Source: JBECKX01 sp964468475
GTDB lineage: Bacteria > Zixibacteria > MSB-5A5 > CAIYYT01
Assembly (NCBI GenBank): GCA_964468475.1
Contig: CAYXUL010000006.1
Location: forward strand, 18,879-82,878
Direction: 5' to 3'
Length of the DNA: 64,000 bases
A model generated the notes under the pieces. It was not told where the DNA came from. It searched no databases and saw only the letters and a list, made by a program, of their open reading frames with translations. Position 1 is the first letter of the stretch; every line of letters begins with the position of its first letter. The translations under genes were made by a program, and so were the position numbers. This document shows, piece after piece, positions 52,904 through 61,584 of the stretch.

Positions 52904-54295
52904 CTAGTCAATGCCGTTTATCGCCATCGCCACGCGGTGCGCCTCCTTCACGCAGTCATTAAGGCCGATGCCATGGTAGGCATTGCTCGCGACGTGGAGA
53001 TTACCAAGTCGTTGAAGTTCTGACTCAATTCGTTTCAGTACTTCCGAGTGACCGATGCGGAACTGCGGAATCCCCTTCTCCCAGCGATAGAGCTTAACTA
53101 CTTCCGGATTTCCCTCTATCCCCAAAATATCGTCAAGTTCTTTGCGGGTGATTTCGATTAATTCATCATCCGACAACTCCAGCGACTCGTGATCACCATC
53201 ACCGCCAATCATTGAACGAAATTGCACTGTGCCTGCCGGCGCACGATTGGCGAATATCGAAGACGTCCAGATTGAGCCGAGGATACGGCGCTTTTCTACC
53301 TCAGGTACCAGAAAACCGAAGCCATTAACATCATGCTTCACTTTGTCCGCCTTGAATCCGAAGCAGACGACTGAAATCGGCGCATAGGGAATCTCCGCGA
53401 GTGCTTCAGCCAGTTCGCCCGAAAGTGATCTGACCAGCTTTGCCGCTGCATAGGAAGGCGTGGCCATCACCACGTGACGCGCGGTGACACTGCTGCCATC
53501 AACAAACTCTACTCGATAATTCCCATCATCTCGCTCGATGGAAATCGCAGCCTTAGCTGCGGTGATGCCATTCGCATACTCTTCCTGGAAACGTTCGATG
53601 ATGCCGTAGAGTCCACCGTAAAACGAAGTCAGCCATCCTCCCGGCCCCGCCGGGCCACCGCTTTTCTTCCCCTCCGCTCGTGCCTTCTTTGCTTTGGCAA
53701 ACATTGCTTTCAAGAGCGAGCCGTATTCATCCTCCATCTCGCGCATTATCGGAAAACAAGATTGCAGGGAGAGCTTTTTCGCAACACCGCCATATACTCC
53801 CGACACCATCGGCTGCACCAGGTAGTCGGCGGCTTCCTTGCCGATGCGTCTCTTCGCGAAGTCATACACCGATTCATCGATATTACCGTTACGTGAAGCC
53901 GAGAATGGCTCCATCATGATCCGCAGCTTGCCAAGCGGGCTGATGATACCGGAGAGCATAAATTTCGGCGGTGACATCGGCACCGGGCGTAGCTTCCCTT
54001 TGCGCAGAATAAACCTGTTAGTGACGGCTTTGTTGGCGCGTTCCAGAGTATCGTTCAATCCCAGTTCTTCGCACAACTCGAGGGTTTTGGGTTCTCGATC
54101 GAGAAAACCGTTCGGTCCCCAATCGAAGCTGTAGCCGTCGACATGGTCGGTGCCAATAGTGCCGCCCAGCCGCGTGTCAGCTTCAAAGAGATGCACTGAT
54201 AGCTTTGGCTTGCGGGTGCGGAGATAATGCAGCGTAGCCAGCCCTGATATTCCGCCACCGATGATTGCTACATCGTATGCAGGACCTGCAGTCAT
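52904..54295 (-). CDS. hemG: Protoporphyrinogen oxidase (HemY/HemG-type flavoprotein)
   Basis: A 463-residue FAD oxidase that converts protoporphyrinogen IX to protoporphyrin IX. N-terminal dinucleotide motif VAIIGGGISGLATLHYLRTRKPKL, EADTRLGGTIGTDH, GPNGFLDREPKTLEL, and C-terminal HVASNAYHGIGLNDCVKEAHRVA. It is the last gene of the nine-gene heme operon and overlaps hemH by 4 bp. The HemY type normally uses oxygen, whereas the operon's HemN works without it; some HemY enzymes couple to other acceptors, so obligate aerobiosis does not follow. Confidence 0.94.
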   Translation of the reverse strand: MTAGPAYDVAIIGGGISGLATLHYLRTRKPKLSVHLFEADTRLGGTIGTDHVDGYSFDWGPNGFLDREPKTLELCEELGLNDTLERANKAVTNRFILRKGKLRPVPMSPPKFMLSGIISPLGKLRIMMEPFSASRNGNIDESVYDFAKRRIGKEAADYLVQPMVSGVYGGVAKKLSLQSCFPIMREMEDEYGSLLKAMFAKAKKARAEGKKSGGPAGPGGWLTSFYGGLYGIIERFQEEYANGITAAKAAISIERDDGNYRVEFVDGSSVTARHVVMATPSYAAAKLVRSLSGELAEALAEIPYAPISVVCFGFKADKVKHDVNGFGFLVPEVEKRRILGSIWTSSIFANRAPAGTVQFRSMIGGDGDHESLELSDDELIEITRKELDDILGIEGNPEVVKLYRWEKGIPQFRIGHSEVLKRIESELQRLGNLHVASNAYHGIGLNDCVKEAHRVAMAINGID

Positions 54296-55230
54296 GACTC
54301 CTCCAAAGTATCGCTGACGATCCCGGCTAGCACCGAGGTAAATCGCGAGTCATCGTTGAACATCGGCATCCGCCGCAGTCGGTCCTTGTGCCCCACTCTC
54401 TCGGGTAGATCAATATCAATTTCGAAAAGCGTCTCGATATGGTCACAAATAAAACTTATCGGTACGATGAAGATATTCTTCTCAGTAGAATCCAACAGGT
54501 GCTCGACTACCTCAATAGTATCCGGGCCCACCCACTTAACCGGTCCGGTGCGACTTTGAAACGAGAGGTGATACTCACGTTCCCCGGCAGCCAGTTTCGC
54601 AGTTTGCTTTATCTGATCAAGATAAGGATCACCCTCATCCACGAATTTCTGCGGCAGCGAATGAGCTGAGAACAACAGGATGTCATTCGCTTCAATGTTC
54701 TCGTCGATGTAGGACCGAAGCAGTTCTATGTAAGCCGCGTTGTCATGAAAGTCGCGCACTACCTCGACGGTGACATCTGAATACTTCTTCAATTGTAGCT
54801 CAGCTTCGCGAAACGACGAGCCCGCGGTTGCTTTGCTGAACTGGGGGTAGAGTGGCAAAAAGACAAACTCCCGGAATCCCTGCTCGTACGCAGAATTAAT
54901 TGCCTCTCTGGTGAAGGGTCTGAAGTAGCGCATCGCGATAAAACAGCGCAATTCCGGGTAGTCACGTCCAAGTTGTGACTCCAACTGACGTGCCTGCGCT
55001 TCCGTCCATTTCAGCAATGGTGATCCCCCACCGATGCGCCGGTAATTGTCTTTTACCTTCTTACTGCGCAGGTTTGAAATCAACCTTGCGAACGGTTTCT
55101 GAAACAGCACACCACCCGGTAGCCTGATTATCGATCTGTCGGAAAAAATGTTGTAGAGAAATTCGGGGATATCGTCCAGCGATTGCGGCCCGCCCATCGC
55201 CAGGAGAATCACTGCAACCTTACTGCTCAA
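54292..55230 (-). CDS. hemH: Ferrochelatase
   Basis: A 312-residue class II chelatase that inserts Fe2+ into protoporphyrin IX to make protoheme. N-terminal VAVILLAMGGPQSLDDIPEFLYNIFSD, RRIGGGSPL, FLPLYPQFSKATAGSS, the catalytic histidine in FSAHSLPQKFVDEGDPY, and WVGPDTIEVVEHL/FICDHIETLFEID. Normal length. Overlaps hemG by 4 bp; 33 bp after hemN. Its presence, together with an early and intact branch, shows the operon makes protoheme by the protoporphyrin route and not through siroheme or coproheme. Confidence 0.97.
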   Translation of the reverse strand: MSSKVAVILLAMGGPQSLDDIPEFLYNIFSDRSIIRLPGGVLFQKPFARLISNLRSKKVKDNYRRIGGGSPLLKWTEAQARQLESQLGRDYPELRCFIAMRYFRPFTREAINSAYEQGFREFVFLPLYPQFSKATAGSSFREAELQLKKYSDVTVEVVRDFHDNAAYIELLRSYIDENIEANDILLFSAHSLPQKFVDEGDPYLDQIKQTAKLAAGEREYHLSFQSRTGPVKWVGPDTIEVVEHLLDSTEKNIFIVPISFICDHIETLFEIDIDLPERVGHKDRLRRMPMFNDDSRFTSVLAGIVSDTLEES

Positions 55231-55263
55231 CGCCAGCCTCGATTCCGCTGCCTGTCACGACCC

Positions 55264-56658
55264 TTATATGGTTCGTGAGAAGCGCACACCTTTGGCCTCA
55301 CCGTTCGCATCAAGGTAGGAGTCGAATGTCATCGCAATGTTGCGCACGAAGGTGCGTCCGATCGGGGTGATTCGCAATGCGTCGCTGTCAACCGAGAGCA
55401 ACCCGTCAGCTACGAAGTCGTCTAACCGCAGGTGTTCATCCTCCAGATACTTACCATAATCGACACCAAACTTCGCCTTTAAGTCATCAAACTTGAGAAT
55501 GAAATTACACATCAACGAACTGATTACAAACTGTCTGATCAAATCGTCCTGAGTCAGCTTGATGCCACGATAGGTAGCCAGCCCGCGCTCCCTCACATTG
55601 GTCTCATAGCTGTCAAGCTTGGAGTAGTTCTGGAAGAAGGCGTTGTCAACGTACCCGATCGATGACATCCCCAGCCCGATCATATCGGGTGCAGACTGCA
55701 CCGTATACCCCATGAAATTGCGATGCAGGCGGCCATCCTCCTGAGCCAGCGAGAGCTCATCATCCGGCAGTGCAAAATGATCCATGCCGATCTGCCGATA
55801 ACCGGCGCCGGTGAATTCCTCGATTGCCGTGGCGAAGAGCCGGTACTTGGTCTCGGTTTCCGGAAGATCTTCCTTGTTGATTTTCGTCTGGTGCGGCATC
55901 GCTTGCGGCAAGTATGCGAATGAATACACAGCCACGCGATCAGGCCGTAGCGCAATTGTGCGTTGAATCGTTTCGCGGAAGCTATCCACCGTTTGCAGCG
56001 GCAGGCCGAAGATGAGGTCGATGTTGACGCCCTTGAACCCGAGCCGCCGCGAATTTTCCAGGATCGATCGCACCATTTCTTCCGGCTGTACCCGCCCTAC
56101 CGCTTTCTGTACTTCCGGGTTGAAGTCCTGGGTGCCGATCGAAATTCGATTGAAGCCGTTCTCAGCCAGAAACTCCAGTTGTTCGATACCGGTCACTCGC
56201 GGGTCAACCTCGATCGATTTCTCACAATTCGGCAGAAACTCAAAGTGATCGCTGAGGTCGGACAGCAGTACTTCCAGACCCTTACAATCAACTATCGTCG
56301 GCGTGCCGCCCCCGAGGTGAAGCTGACTCACCTGTCTGCGGCCATTCAAGCGAGTCGACACTTGCTCTACTTCACTTGTCAATGTCTCGACATAAGCATC
56401 AATGCGCGAGCGCTGTTTGGTTACCACCGTATTGCAGCCGCAGTAGTAGCAGCGGCGCTTGCAGAACGGAATGTGACAGTAGATCGCCAGCGGGGTATCA
56501 GATTCACTGGCGGCATTGCTCAGCGCTTCTTCATAATTGGCGGCACTAATCTTCTGAGTCCAGATCGGCACTGTCGGATAGCTGGTATAGCGCGGTCCGG
56601 GGCGGTCGTACTTTCTCAGAAGTTCAAGCGGGACTCTGGTGGAGTTGCTCTCGGTCAT
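55264..56658 (-). CDS. hemN: Oxygen-independent coproporphyrinogen III oxidase (radical SAM)
   Basis: A 464-residue radical-SAM enzyme that oxidatively decarboxylates two propionates of coproporphyrinogen III. The iron-sulfur site has the full C-x3-C-x2-C-x-C pattern in FCKRRCYYCGC, the true HemN form (not the HemW form, which lacks the last Cys). LHLGGGTPTIVD and ISIGTQDFNPEVQKAVGRVQ follow, and a HemN C-terminal domain. Overlaps hemE by 4 bp. It allows heme synthesis without oxygen. Confidence 0.97.
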   Translation of the reverse strand: MTESNSTRVPLELLRKYDRPGPRYTSYPTVPIWTQKISAANYEEALSNAASESDTPLAIYCHIPFCKRRCYYCGCNTVVTKQRSRIDAYVETLTSEVEQVSTRLNGRRQVSQLHLGGGTPTIVDCKGLEVLLSDLSDHFEFLPNCEKSIEVDPRVTGIEQLEFLAENGFNRISIGTQDFNPEVQKAVGRVQPEEMVRSILENSRRLGFKGVNIDLIFGLPLQTVDSFRETIQRTIALRPDRVAVYSFAYLPQAMPHQTKINKEDLPETETKYRLFATAIEEFTGAGYRQIGMDHFALPDDELSLAQEDGRLHRNFMGYTVQSAPDMIGLGMSSIGYVDNAFFQNYSKLDSYETNVRERGLATYRGIKLTQDDLIRQFVISSLMCNFILKFDDLKAKFGVDYGKYLEDEHLRLDDFVADGLLSVDSDALRITPIGRTFVRNIAMTFDSYLDANGEAKGVRFSRTI

Positions 56659-57704
56659 GATCTCACCTTAGCCCGCTGCACCCGGAATGCTCGCACCGTC
56701 TTGATCATCGTCTCCACGGCTTCAATTGGTGTGCGTGGCAGGATGCCATGCCCCAGGTTGAAAATCAAATTGTCGTGGCGGTGTAAACGCTCGAGCAGAC
56801 GTCGCGTTTCCTTGGCAACCATCTCGGGAGTATCAAAGAGAATAGTCGGATCGAGATTCCCTTGAATCGCTTTCTTGGGCAATGCCAGCGCTGCCGTCTC
56901 GAGATTCACGCGATAGTCGACGCCGATAACTTCACAATCATACTCCGCCACCAAATCGAAGAATGGTGCGACATTGTTGATAAAAACGATGCGTGGCACG
57001 CCGGCATCAGCCACCCTCGTCAGAATGCGGTTGATCGGTGCGGCCGAGAAGCGTTCGTAGTCATCATGCGCGAGAATCCCACCCCAGCTATCGAAAATCT
57101 GAATCGCTTCAGCACCGGCTTCAATTTGTGCCAAAAGATATTCCGCCACATTATCCGCCAGCAGATTAAGCAGCTTCACTGCAGCTTCAGGATAGCGGTG
57201 CATGAAGATCTTCACTTTATCAAATGTCTTGGAGCCCTTGCCTTCAATTAGATAGCAAGAAAGCGTGAACGGTGATCCCGCAAATCCGATCAGCGGCGTG
57301 GATGGCAGCTGGTCCTTGATCCTCCTGATACCAGCAAGCACAAAAGGAAGATCCCTCTCCGGGTCAATCGTGCTCAGCCGTTCTACATCTTCTGGTGTCT
57401 CAATCGGGTGAGCAATGCGCGGTCCCCCTTCAGGGAAGCTCACCTCCGCGCCCATTGGCTCGAGCATCGTCAGGATGTCGGAAAAGAGAATCGCGGCATC
57501 GAGACCAAAGCGCTCCACCGGCTGACGTACAACCTTAGCAATCAACTCAGGTGAACGGCATAACTCCTGAAACGACACCTGCTGCCGAACTTCCTGATAC
57601 TCGGGCAGATAACGTCCTGCCTGCCGCATGATCCACACCGGAATTGGCCCTTCCTGATTCTTGCCATAGCAGGCTCTGATGAAAGGGGAGTCACTTACGC
57701 CCAT
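56655..57704 (-). CDS. hemE: Uroporphyrinogen decarboxylase
   Basis: A 349-residue TIM-barrel enzyme that converts uroporphyrinogen III to coproporphyrinogen III. Diagnostic N-terminal PVWIMRQAGRYLPEYQEVR, AAILFSDILTMLEPMGAEVSF with the catalytic aspartate, GFAGSPFTLSCYLIEG and FNLGHGILPRTPIEAVE. Length standard. It overlaps hemL by 10 bp upstream and hemN by 4 bp downstream, so translation is coupled. Confidence 0.97.
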   Translation of the reverse strand: MGVSDSPFIRACYGKNQEGPIPVWIMRQAGRYLPEYQEVRQQVSFQELCRSPELIAKVVRQPVERFGLDAAILFSDILTMLEPMGAEVSFPEGGPRIAHPIETPEDVERLSTIDPERDLPFVLAGIRRIKDQLPSTPLIGFAGSPFTLSCYLIEGKGSKTFDKVKIFMHRYPEAAVKLLNLLADNVAEYLLAQIEAGAEAIQIFDSWGGILAHDDYERFSAAPINRILTRVADAGVPRIVFINNVAPFFDLVAEYDCEVIGVDYRVNLETAALALPKKAIQGNLDPTILFDTPEMVAKETRRLLERLHRHDNLIFNLGHGILPRTPIEAVETMIKTVRAFRVQRAKVRS

Positions 57705-59002
57705 GCGTGCGCCTCCGACTGAATTGACTCAATCATGACATCGGCCGCCTCATCGAGCATCTCCGGTGTGTGAGCGGCGCTGATAAAACAGACTTCGTAG
57801 CCTGACGGTGGAATATAAACACCGCTGTTGAGTATTCGCTCATGCACGCGATTGTAGTGGCTGATGCCATCCTTGTCGATTCCATGCGCAGCGCGAGGTA
57901 TTTCCTTCTGGAAAATCACCCAGTAGATCGATGCCACTCCGGCGATGTTCACCTGCAAGTCACGCAGGCGTGAGGTCATCTTCCCCACGAAGGCTCGGTT
58001 CATCTCTTCCAGACGCTGATGGATTTTTCCGTCAGCCAGCTTTTCCAGAGTTTTCAGCCCTGCGACCATCGCCACCGGATTGCCTGATAACGTTCCCGCC
58101 TGATAGACCGGCCCGAGCGGCGAGAGCTTTTGCATGATTTCCGCACGTCCTCCAAACGCCCCCACCGGCATGCCCCCGCCGATGATCTTGCCGTAAGTCG
58201 CCAGGTCGGGTTTGATTCCGTAATACGCCGCCGCGCCTTCGAGCCCAACGCGAAAGCCGGTGATGACTTCATCGAAAATTAACAACGCGCCATGTTTCTC
58301 CGTCAAAGCCCGCAGCAACCTGATATACTCATGCCGCTGAATCAACAGCCCATTGTTGGCAGGTATGCCTTCAATAATAACTGCTGCGACTTCATCGCCA
58401 TGCCTGGCAAAGAAGTCCTCTAACTTTTCCTCGTCGTCAAGGGGAAGCACCGCTGTCTTGCTCGTAATTGCCTCAGGAACTCCCGCGGAAGATGGTGTCC
58501 CGAATGTCGCCAGTCCGGAACCCGCAGAAACCAGCAGATGATCGGCATGGCCGTGATAGCAACCGTCGAACTTCACAATCAAATCACGGTTGGTATAGCC
58601 TCGCGCGAGGCGGATCGCTGACATGACCGCCTCAGTGCCGGATGATACAAAGCGAATCTGCTCGATATGCTCAACATTGCGAACGATAAACTCCGCCAGT
58701 TGATATTCTAGTTCGGTAGAGGCGCCATAGGTCATGCCGCGATCAACCTGAGTTTTCACCGCCTCGGCGACATCAGGATCAGCATGTCCTAAGATCAACG
58801 GTCCCCACGAGCAGCAAAAGTCGATATATTCGTTGCCGTCGACATCATAAAGGTAGGCGCCATCACCCCAGTCGATAAAGCGTGGCGTGCCACCAACCGA
58901 TTTAAAGGCGCGTACCGGTGAGTTGACTCCACCCGGGATCACCTGCTCCGACAGCTTGAGCAGCCTCTCTGATTTGCTTGTCTTAACCTTATTGCCAATC
59001 AT
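57695..59002 (-). CDS. hemL: Glutamate-1-semialdehyde 2,1-aminomutase
   Basis: A 435-residue PLP enzyme that forms 5-aminolevulinate in the C5 pathway. N-terminal VIPGGVNSPVRAFKSVGGTP, FVSSGTEAVMSAIRLARG, CYHGHAD, LIFDEVITGFRVG and the PLP lysine in TYGKIIGGGMPVGAFGG. Overlaps hemB by 14 bp upstream. Together with hemA it shows that 5-aminolevulinate is made from glutamyl-tRNA. Confidence 0.97.
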   Translation of the reverse strand: MIGNKVKTSKSERLLKLSEQVIPGGVNSPVRAFKSVGGTPRFIDWGDGAYLYDVDGNEYIDFCCSWGPLILGHADPDVAEAVKTQVDRGMTYGASTELEYQLAEFIVRNVEHIEQIRFVSSGTEAVMSAIRLARGYTNRDLIVKFDGCYHGHADHLLVSAGSGLATFGTPSSAGVPEAITSKTAVLPLDDEEKLEDFFARHGDEVAAVIIEGIPANNGLLIQRHEYIRLLRALTEKHGALLIFDEVITGFRVGLEGAAAYYGIKPDLATYGKIIGGGMPVGAFGGRAEIMQKLSPLGPVYQAGTLSGNPVAMVAGLKTLEKLADGKIHQRLEEMNRAFVGKMTSRLRDLQVNIAGVASIYWVIFQKEIPRAAHGIDKDGISHYNRVHERILNSGVYIPPSGYEVCFISAAHTPEMLDEAADVMIESIQSEAHAWA

Positions 59003-59963
59003 TCTTCAAAATATCCCTGAGGTGATAGGTTAGAATTATCGACGCGCCTGCCCTGCGAATGGCAGTAAGGTTCTCCAGCGTAAGCAGCTTTTCGTCCCCT
59101 TGCCCCGCTTGTGCCAGCAGTTTCACCGCGGCATACTCGCCGGAAACGTTGTACGCCGCCACCGGCAGTGAACTGGCTTTGGCAAAATCAGCGATGACAT
59201 CCAGATACGCCAGCGCCGGTTTGACCATCACGATGTCCGCGCCCTCTTCCTCGTCGAGCACCAGTTCCCGCAGTGCCTCGCGGCGATTGCGATAATCCAT
59301 CTGGTACCCCTTGCGGTCTCCCTTGCCGGGAGCCGACTTTGCAGCTTCACGGAACGGGCCGTAGTAGGCTGAAGCGTATTTAGCCGTATACGCCAGAATT
59401 AGCGTATCCTGAAAACCTTCGCTCTCCAGAGCGCCACGCATGTAGCCGACGCGGCCGTCCATCATATCAGAAGGCCCGACACAATCGCAGCCGGCTTTGG
59501 CCAGCTCCACCGCCATCTTTGCCAGCACTTCTACGGAAGCATCATTATCGATACGGACATCAATCGTCACTCCGCAATGCCCGGTATCGGTGTACGCACA
59601 GAGACAGACGTCGGCACTCACGAACAGGTCTTCACCGAAAGCATCCTTCAACTCGTGGGTTGCTCTGATCACCGGGTTGTCGGGAGAGTAGGCGGTCTCA
59701 GCCATTGCGTCCTTGTGCTCGGTGACGCCGAACAACATCACTTTGTTGATACCCAGTGCGACGTCGCTGCGAATCGACTTGACCAGGCTGTCAACAGACT
59801 CGCGATAGATTCCCGGCAGTCCACCGATTTCGTCTTTGACGCCTTCACCGTCAGTCACGAAGTACGCCTGAATCAGGCCCGCGGTGGTGAATGATGTCTC
59901 AGCGACCAGGTCGCGGATTATCTGATTACGTCTCAATCGACGCGGTCTGTACATTTCTTCCAT
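58989..59963 (-). CDS. hemB: Delta-aminolevulinic acid dehydratase (porphobilinogen synthase)
   Basis: A 324-residue TIM-barrel enzyme joining two 5-aminolevulinates. N-terminal RPRRLRRNQIIRDLVAET. The zinc cysteines are present in DVCLCAYTDTGHCG, so this is the zinc-dependent type. Schiff-base lysines are in YTAKYASAYYGPFREA and VMVKPALAYLD. Overlaps hemD by 1 bp and hemL by 14 bp. Second in-frame ATG three codons in (59954) is an alternative start. Confidence 0.97.
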   Translation of the reverse strand: MEEMYRPRRLRRNQIIRDLVAETSFTTAGLIQAYFVTDGEGVKDEIGGLPGIYRESVDSLVKSIRSDVALGINKVMLFGVTEHKDAMAETAYSPDNPVIRATHELKDAFGEDLFVSADVCLCAYTDTGHCGVTIDVRIDNDASVEVLAKMAVELAKAGCDCVGPSDMMDGRVGYMRGALESEGFQDTLILAYTAKYASAYYGPFREAAKSAPGKGDRKGYQMDYRNRREALRELVLDEEEGADIVMVKPALAYLDVIADFAKASSLPVAAYNVSGEYAAVKLLAQAGQGDEKLLTLENLTAIRRAGASIILTYHLRDILKNDWQ

Positions 59964-60661
59964 TACACAAGCTCCAGGACTTTCTCGATATCAGGTTCAG
60001 GCATGATGCTGGGTTTTCCCCAGTCAAGCTTTTCTATCTGTGCAGCCGTAGTGCCACCAATTGCGATTACGCGTGCTCTAGGTTTGCCAAACTGCTCAGC
60101 AAAGGCTCGCACCGCCGAAGGCGCTGTGAAGAGAATCGCATCAGCGGACGTGAGCCCATCGATCGTCTTACTATCTATTTTGCGGCTCAAGGTCCTATAG
60201 CACACCAGCGGGAGATACTCTATTCCCGCACTCTCAAAAAGGACATCAGGATCAAGATTCACATGCTCGGCGCGGGCATAGATTACGCGGCATTTGGTCG
60301 ATTGGTGCCGCGCGATAAACTGCTCAAACAGTAACTTGCCGTAGGGCTCGCTCGGGAGATAATCAACCGTCCAGCCCGCTTCCTCGACAGCCTCCTGCGT
60401 CTTTTTACCAACCGCGGCGATTTGAAATTTGGCGGGAAGCTTGATTGCGCGTTGCTCCACAACTCGCTGAAAGGCGTCGACGCAGTTGCCGCTCGTGAAA
60501 ATCACCCAATCCTGTGAGTCTAACTTGAATCCTTCCGGAAGCCGAGGATTGAGATACTCAATCTCCGTTAGCGGCAGCGGGACTATCTCCACTCCACGCC
60601 TCTGCGCAACCGCCATCAATTCGCTGAGTTGCTCTGCCGTTCTTGTTATCCCTAATCGCAT
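59963..60661 (-). CDS. hemD: Uroporphyrinogen III synthase
   Basis: A 232-residue enzyme that closes the linear tetrapyrrole with ring-D inversion. The family is poorly conserved; recognisable parts are MRLGITRTAEQLSELM, DWVIFTSGNCVDAFQRV, AAVGKKTQEAVEEAGW, DAILFTAPSAVRAFAEQFG and VIAIGGTTAAQIE, plus position between hemC and hemB. ATG 60661 is chosen because GGAAGG lies six bases upstream. ATG 60676, overlapping the hemC stop, adds five residues and is possible. Confidence 0.93.
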   Translation of the reverse strand: MRLGITRTAEQLSELMAVAQRRGVEIVPLPLTEIEYLNPRLPEGFKLDSQDWVIFTSGNCVDAFQRVVEQRAIKLPAKFQIAAVGKKTQEAVEEAGWTVDYLPSEPYGKLLFEQFIARHQSTKCRVIYARAEHVNLDPDVLFESAGIEYLPLVCYRTLSRKIDSKTIDGLTSADAILFTAPSAVRAFAEQFGKPRARVIAIGGTTAAQIEKLDWGKPSIMPEPDIEKVLELV

Positions 60662-60675
60662 CGCACTGCCTTCCA

Positions 60676-61581
60676 TTACTTAGCCGTCAATTCCTGATAC
60701 GCTTGCTCGATCATCGCATCGACAGCCGTACCGGCAACCTCGACACGTCTTGGCTTACCCCAGATCTCGCCATCACGCGCCCCCAGGACCGCCTTTAGTT
60801 GTAGATTTCCATTTTCGAGACTGGACCAGACTCCGAGAGGGAGCGAACAACCTGAGTCAAACTTCTTCAATAACCCCCGTTCGAGGCTTGCTTCCGTCAT
60901 TGCCTCCTTCGACCCCAGTTGGGAAATAACCTCTTCCACCCGCTCATCATCTTCGCGAATCTGAATTCCCAGGATACCCTGCGCCGGCGCCGGCAAGAAT
61001 TGCTCAGGATCAAGCAACACTACTTCAAGGTCTGTCAAGTCAAGCTTAAGCCGCTCAACTCCCGCCGCGGCTGCGAGGATGGCATCATATTGGCCATCCC
61101 GCAGCTTTTTCACGCGCGTCGGTACATTACCTCGGAGATCCTTTATTTTCAATGTCGGATTGAAATACGCCACCTGGCACTTGCGCCGATTGGAACTGGT
61201 GCCGAGCACTCCGCCTGCCTTGACAGGTATGACCCCATCCCCATCCCTGGCGTCGGGTCTGATCAGAAGCATTTCGCGCCGATCCGCGCGATAGCCGGCG
61301 GCGCCCAGCTTTAGCCCCTCCGGCTGGGTTGTCATCAGGTCCTTTAAGGAGTGAACGGCAAGATCAATTTGTCCTGCCAGGAGAGCATCCTCCAGTTCTT
61401 TGGTGAAGAAGCCCTTTCCTTCCATCTTGTCGAAGGAAAGGGTATCGATCTTATCACCTGAAGTCTTGATGATCTTGATTGCCACACTGCAATCATGTTC
61501 GCTAACGAGGATTTCTCTGATATAATTTGCCTGGTATAGCGCGAGATCCGACCCTCTAGATCCGATTACCAAATCTGCCAT
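60676..61581 (-). CDS. hemC: Porphobilinogen deaminase (hydroxymethylbilane synthase)
   Basis: A 301-residue enzyme building hydroxymethylbilane from four porphobilinogens. N-terminal LVIGSRGSDLALYQANYI, DLAVHSLKDL, GTSSNRRKCQ, RGNVPTRVKKL, and the dipyrromethane-cofactor cysteine C245 in KKFDSGCSLPLG. Starts 3 bp after hemA and ends overlapping the alternative hemD start. Length standard. Confidence 0.97.
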   Translation of the reverse strand: MADLVIGSRGSDLALYQANYIREILVSEHDCSVAIKIIKTSGDKIDTLSFDKMEGKGFFTKELEDALLAGQIDLAVHSLKDLMTTQPEGLKLGAAGYRADRREMLLIRPDARDGDGVIPVKAGGVLGTSSNRRKCQVAYFNPTLKIKDLRGNVPTRVKKLRDGQYDAILAAAAGVERLKLDLTDLEVVLLDPEQFLPAPAQGILGIQIREDDERVEEVISQLGSKEAMTEASLERGLLKKFDSGCSLPLGVWSSLENGNLQLKAVLGARDGEIWGKPRRVEVAGTAVDAMIEQAYQELTAK

Positions 61582-61584
61582 GCA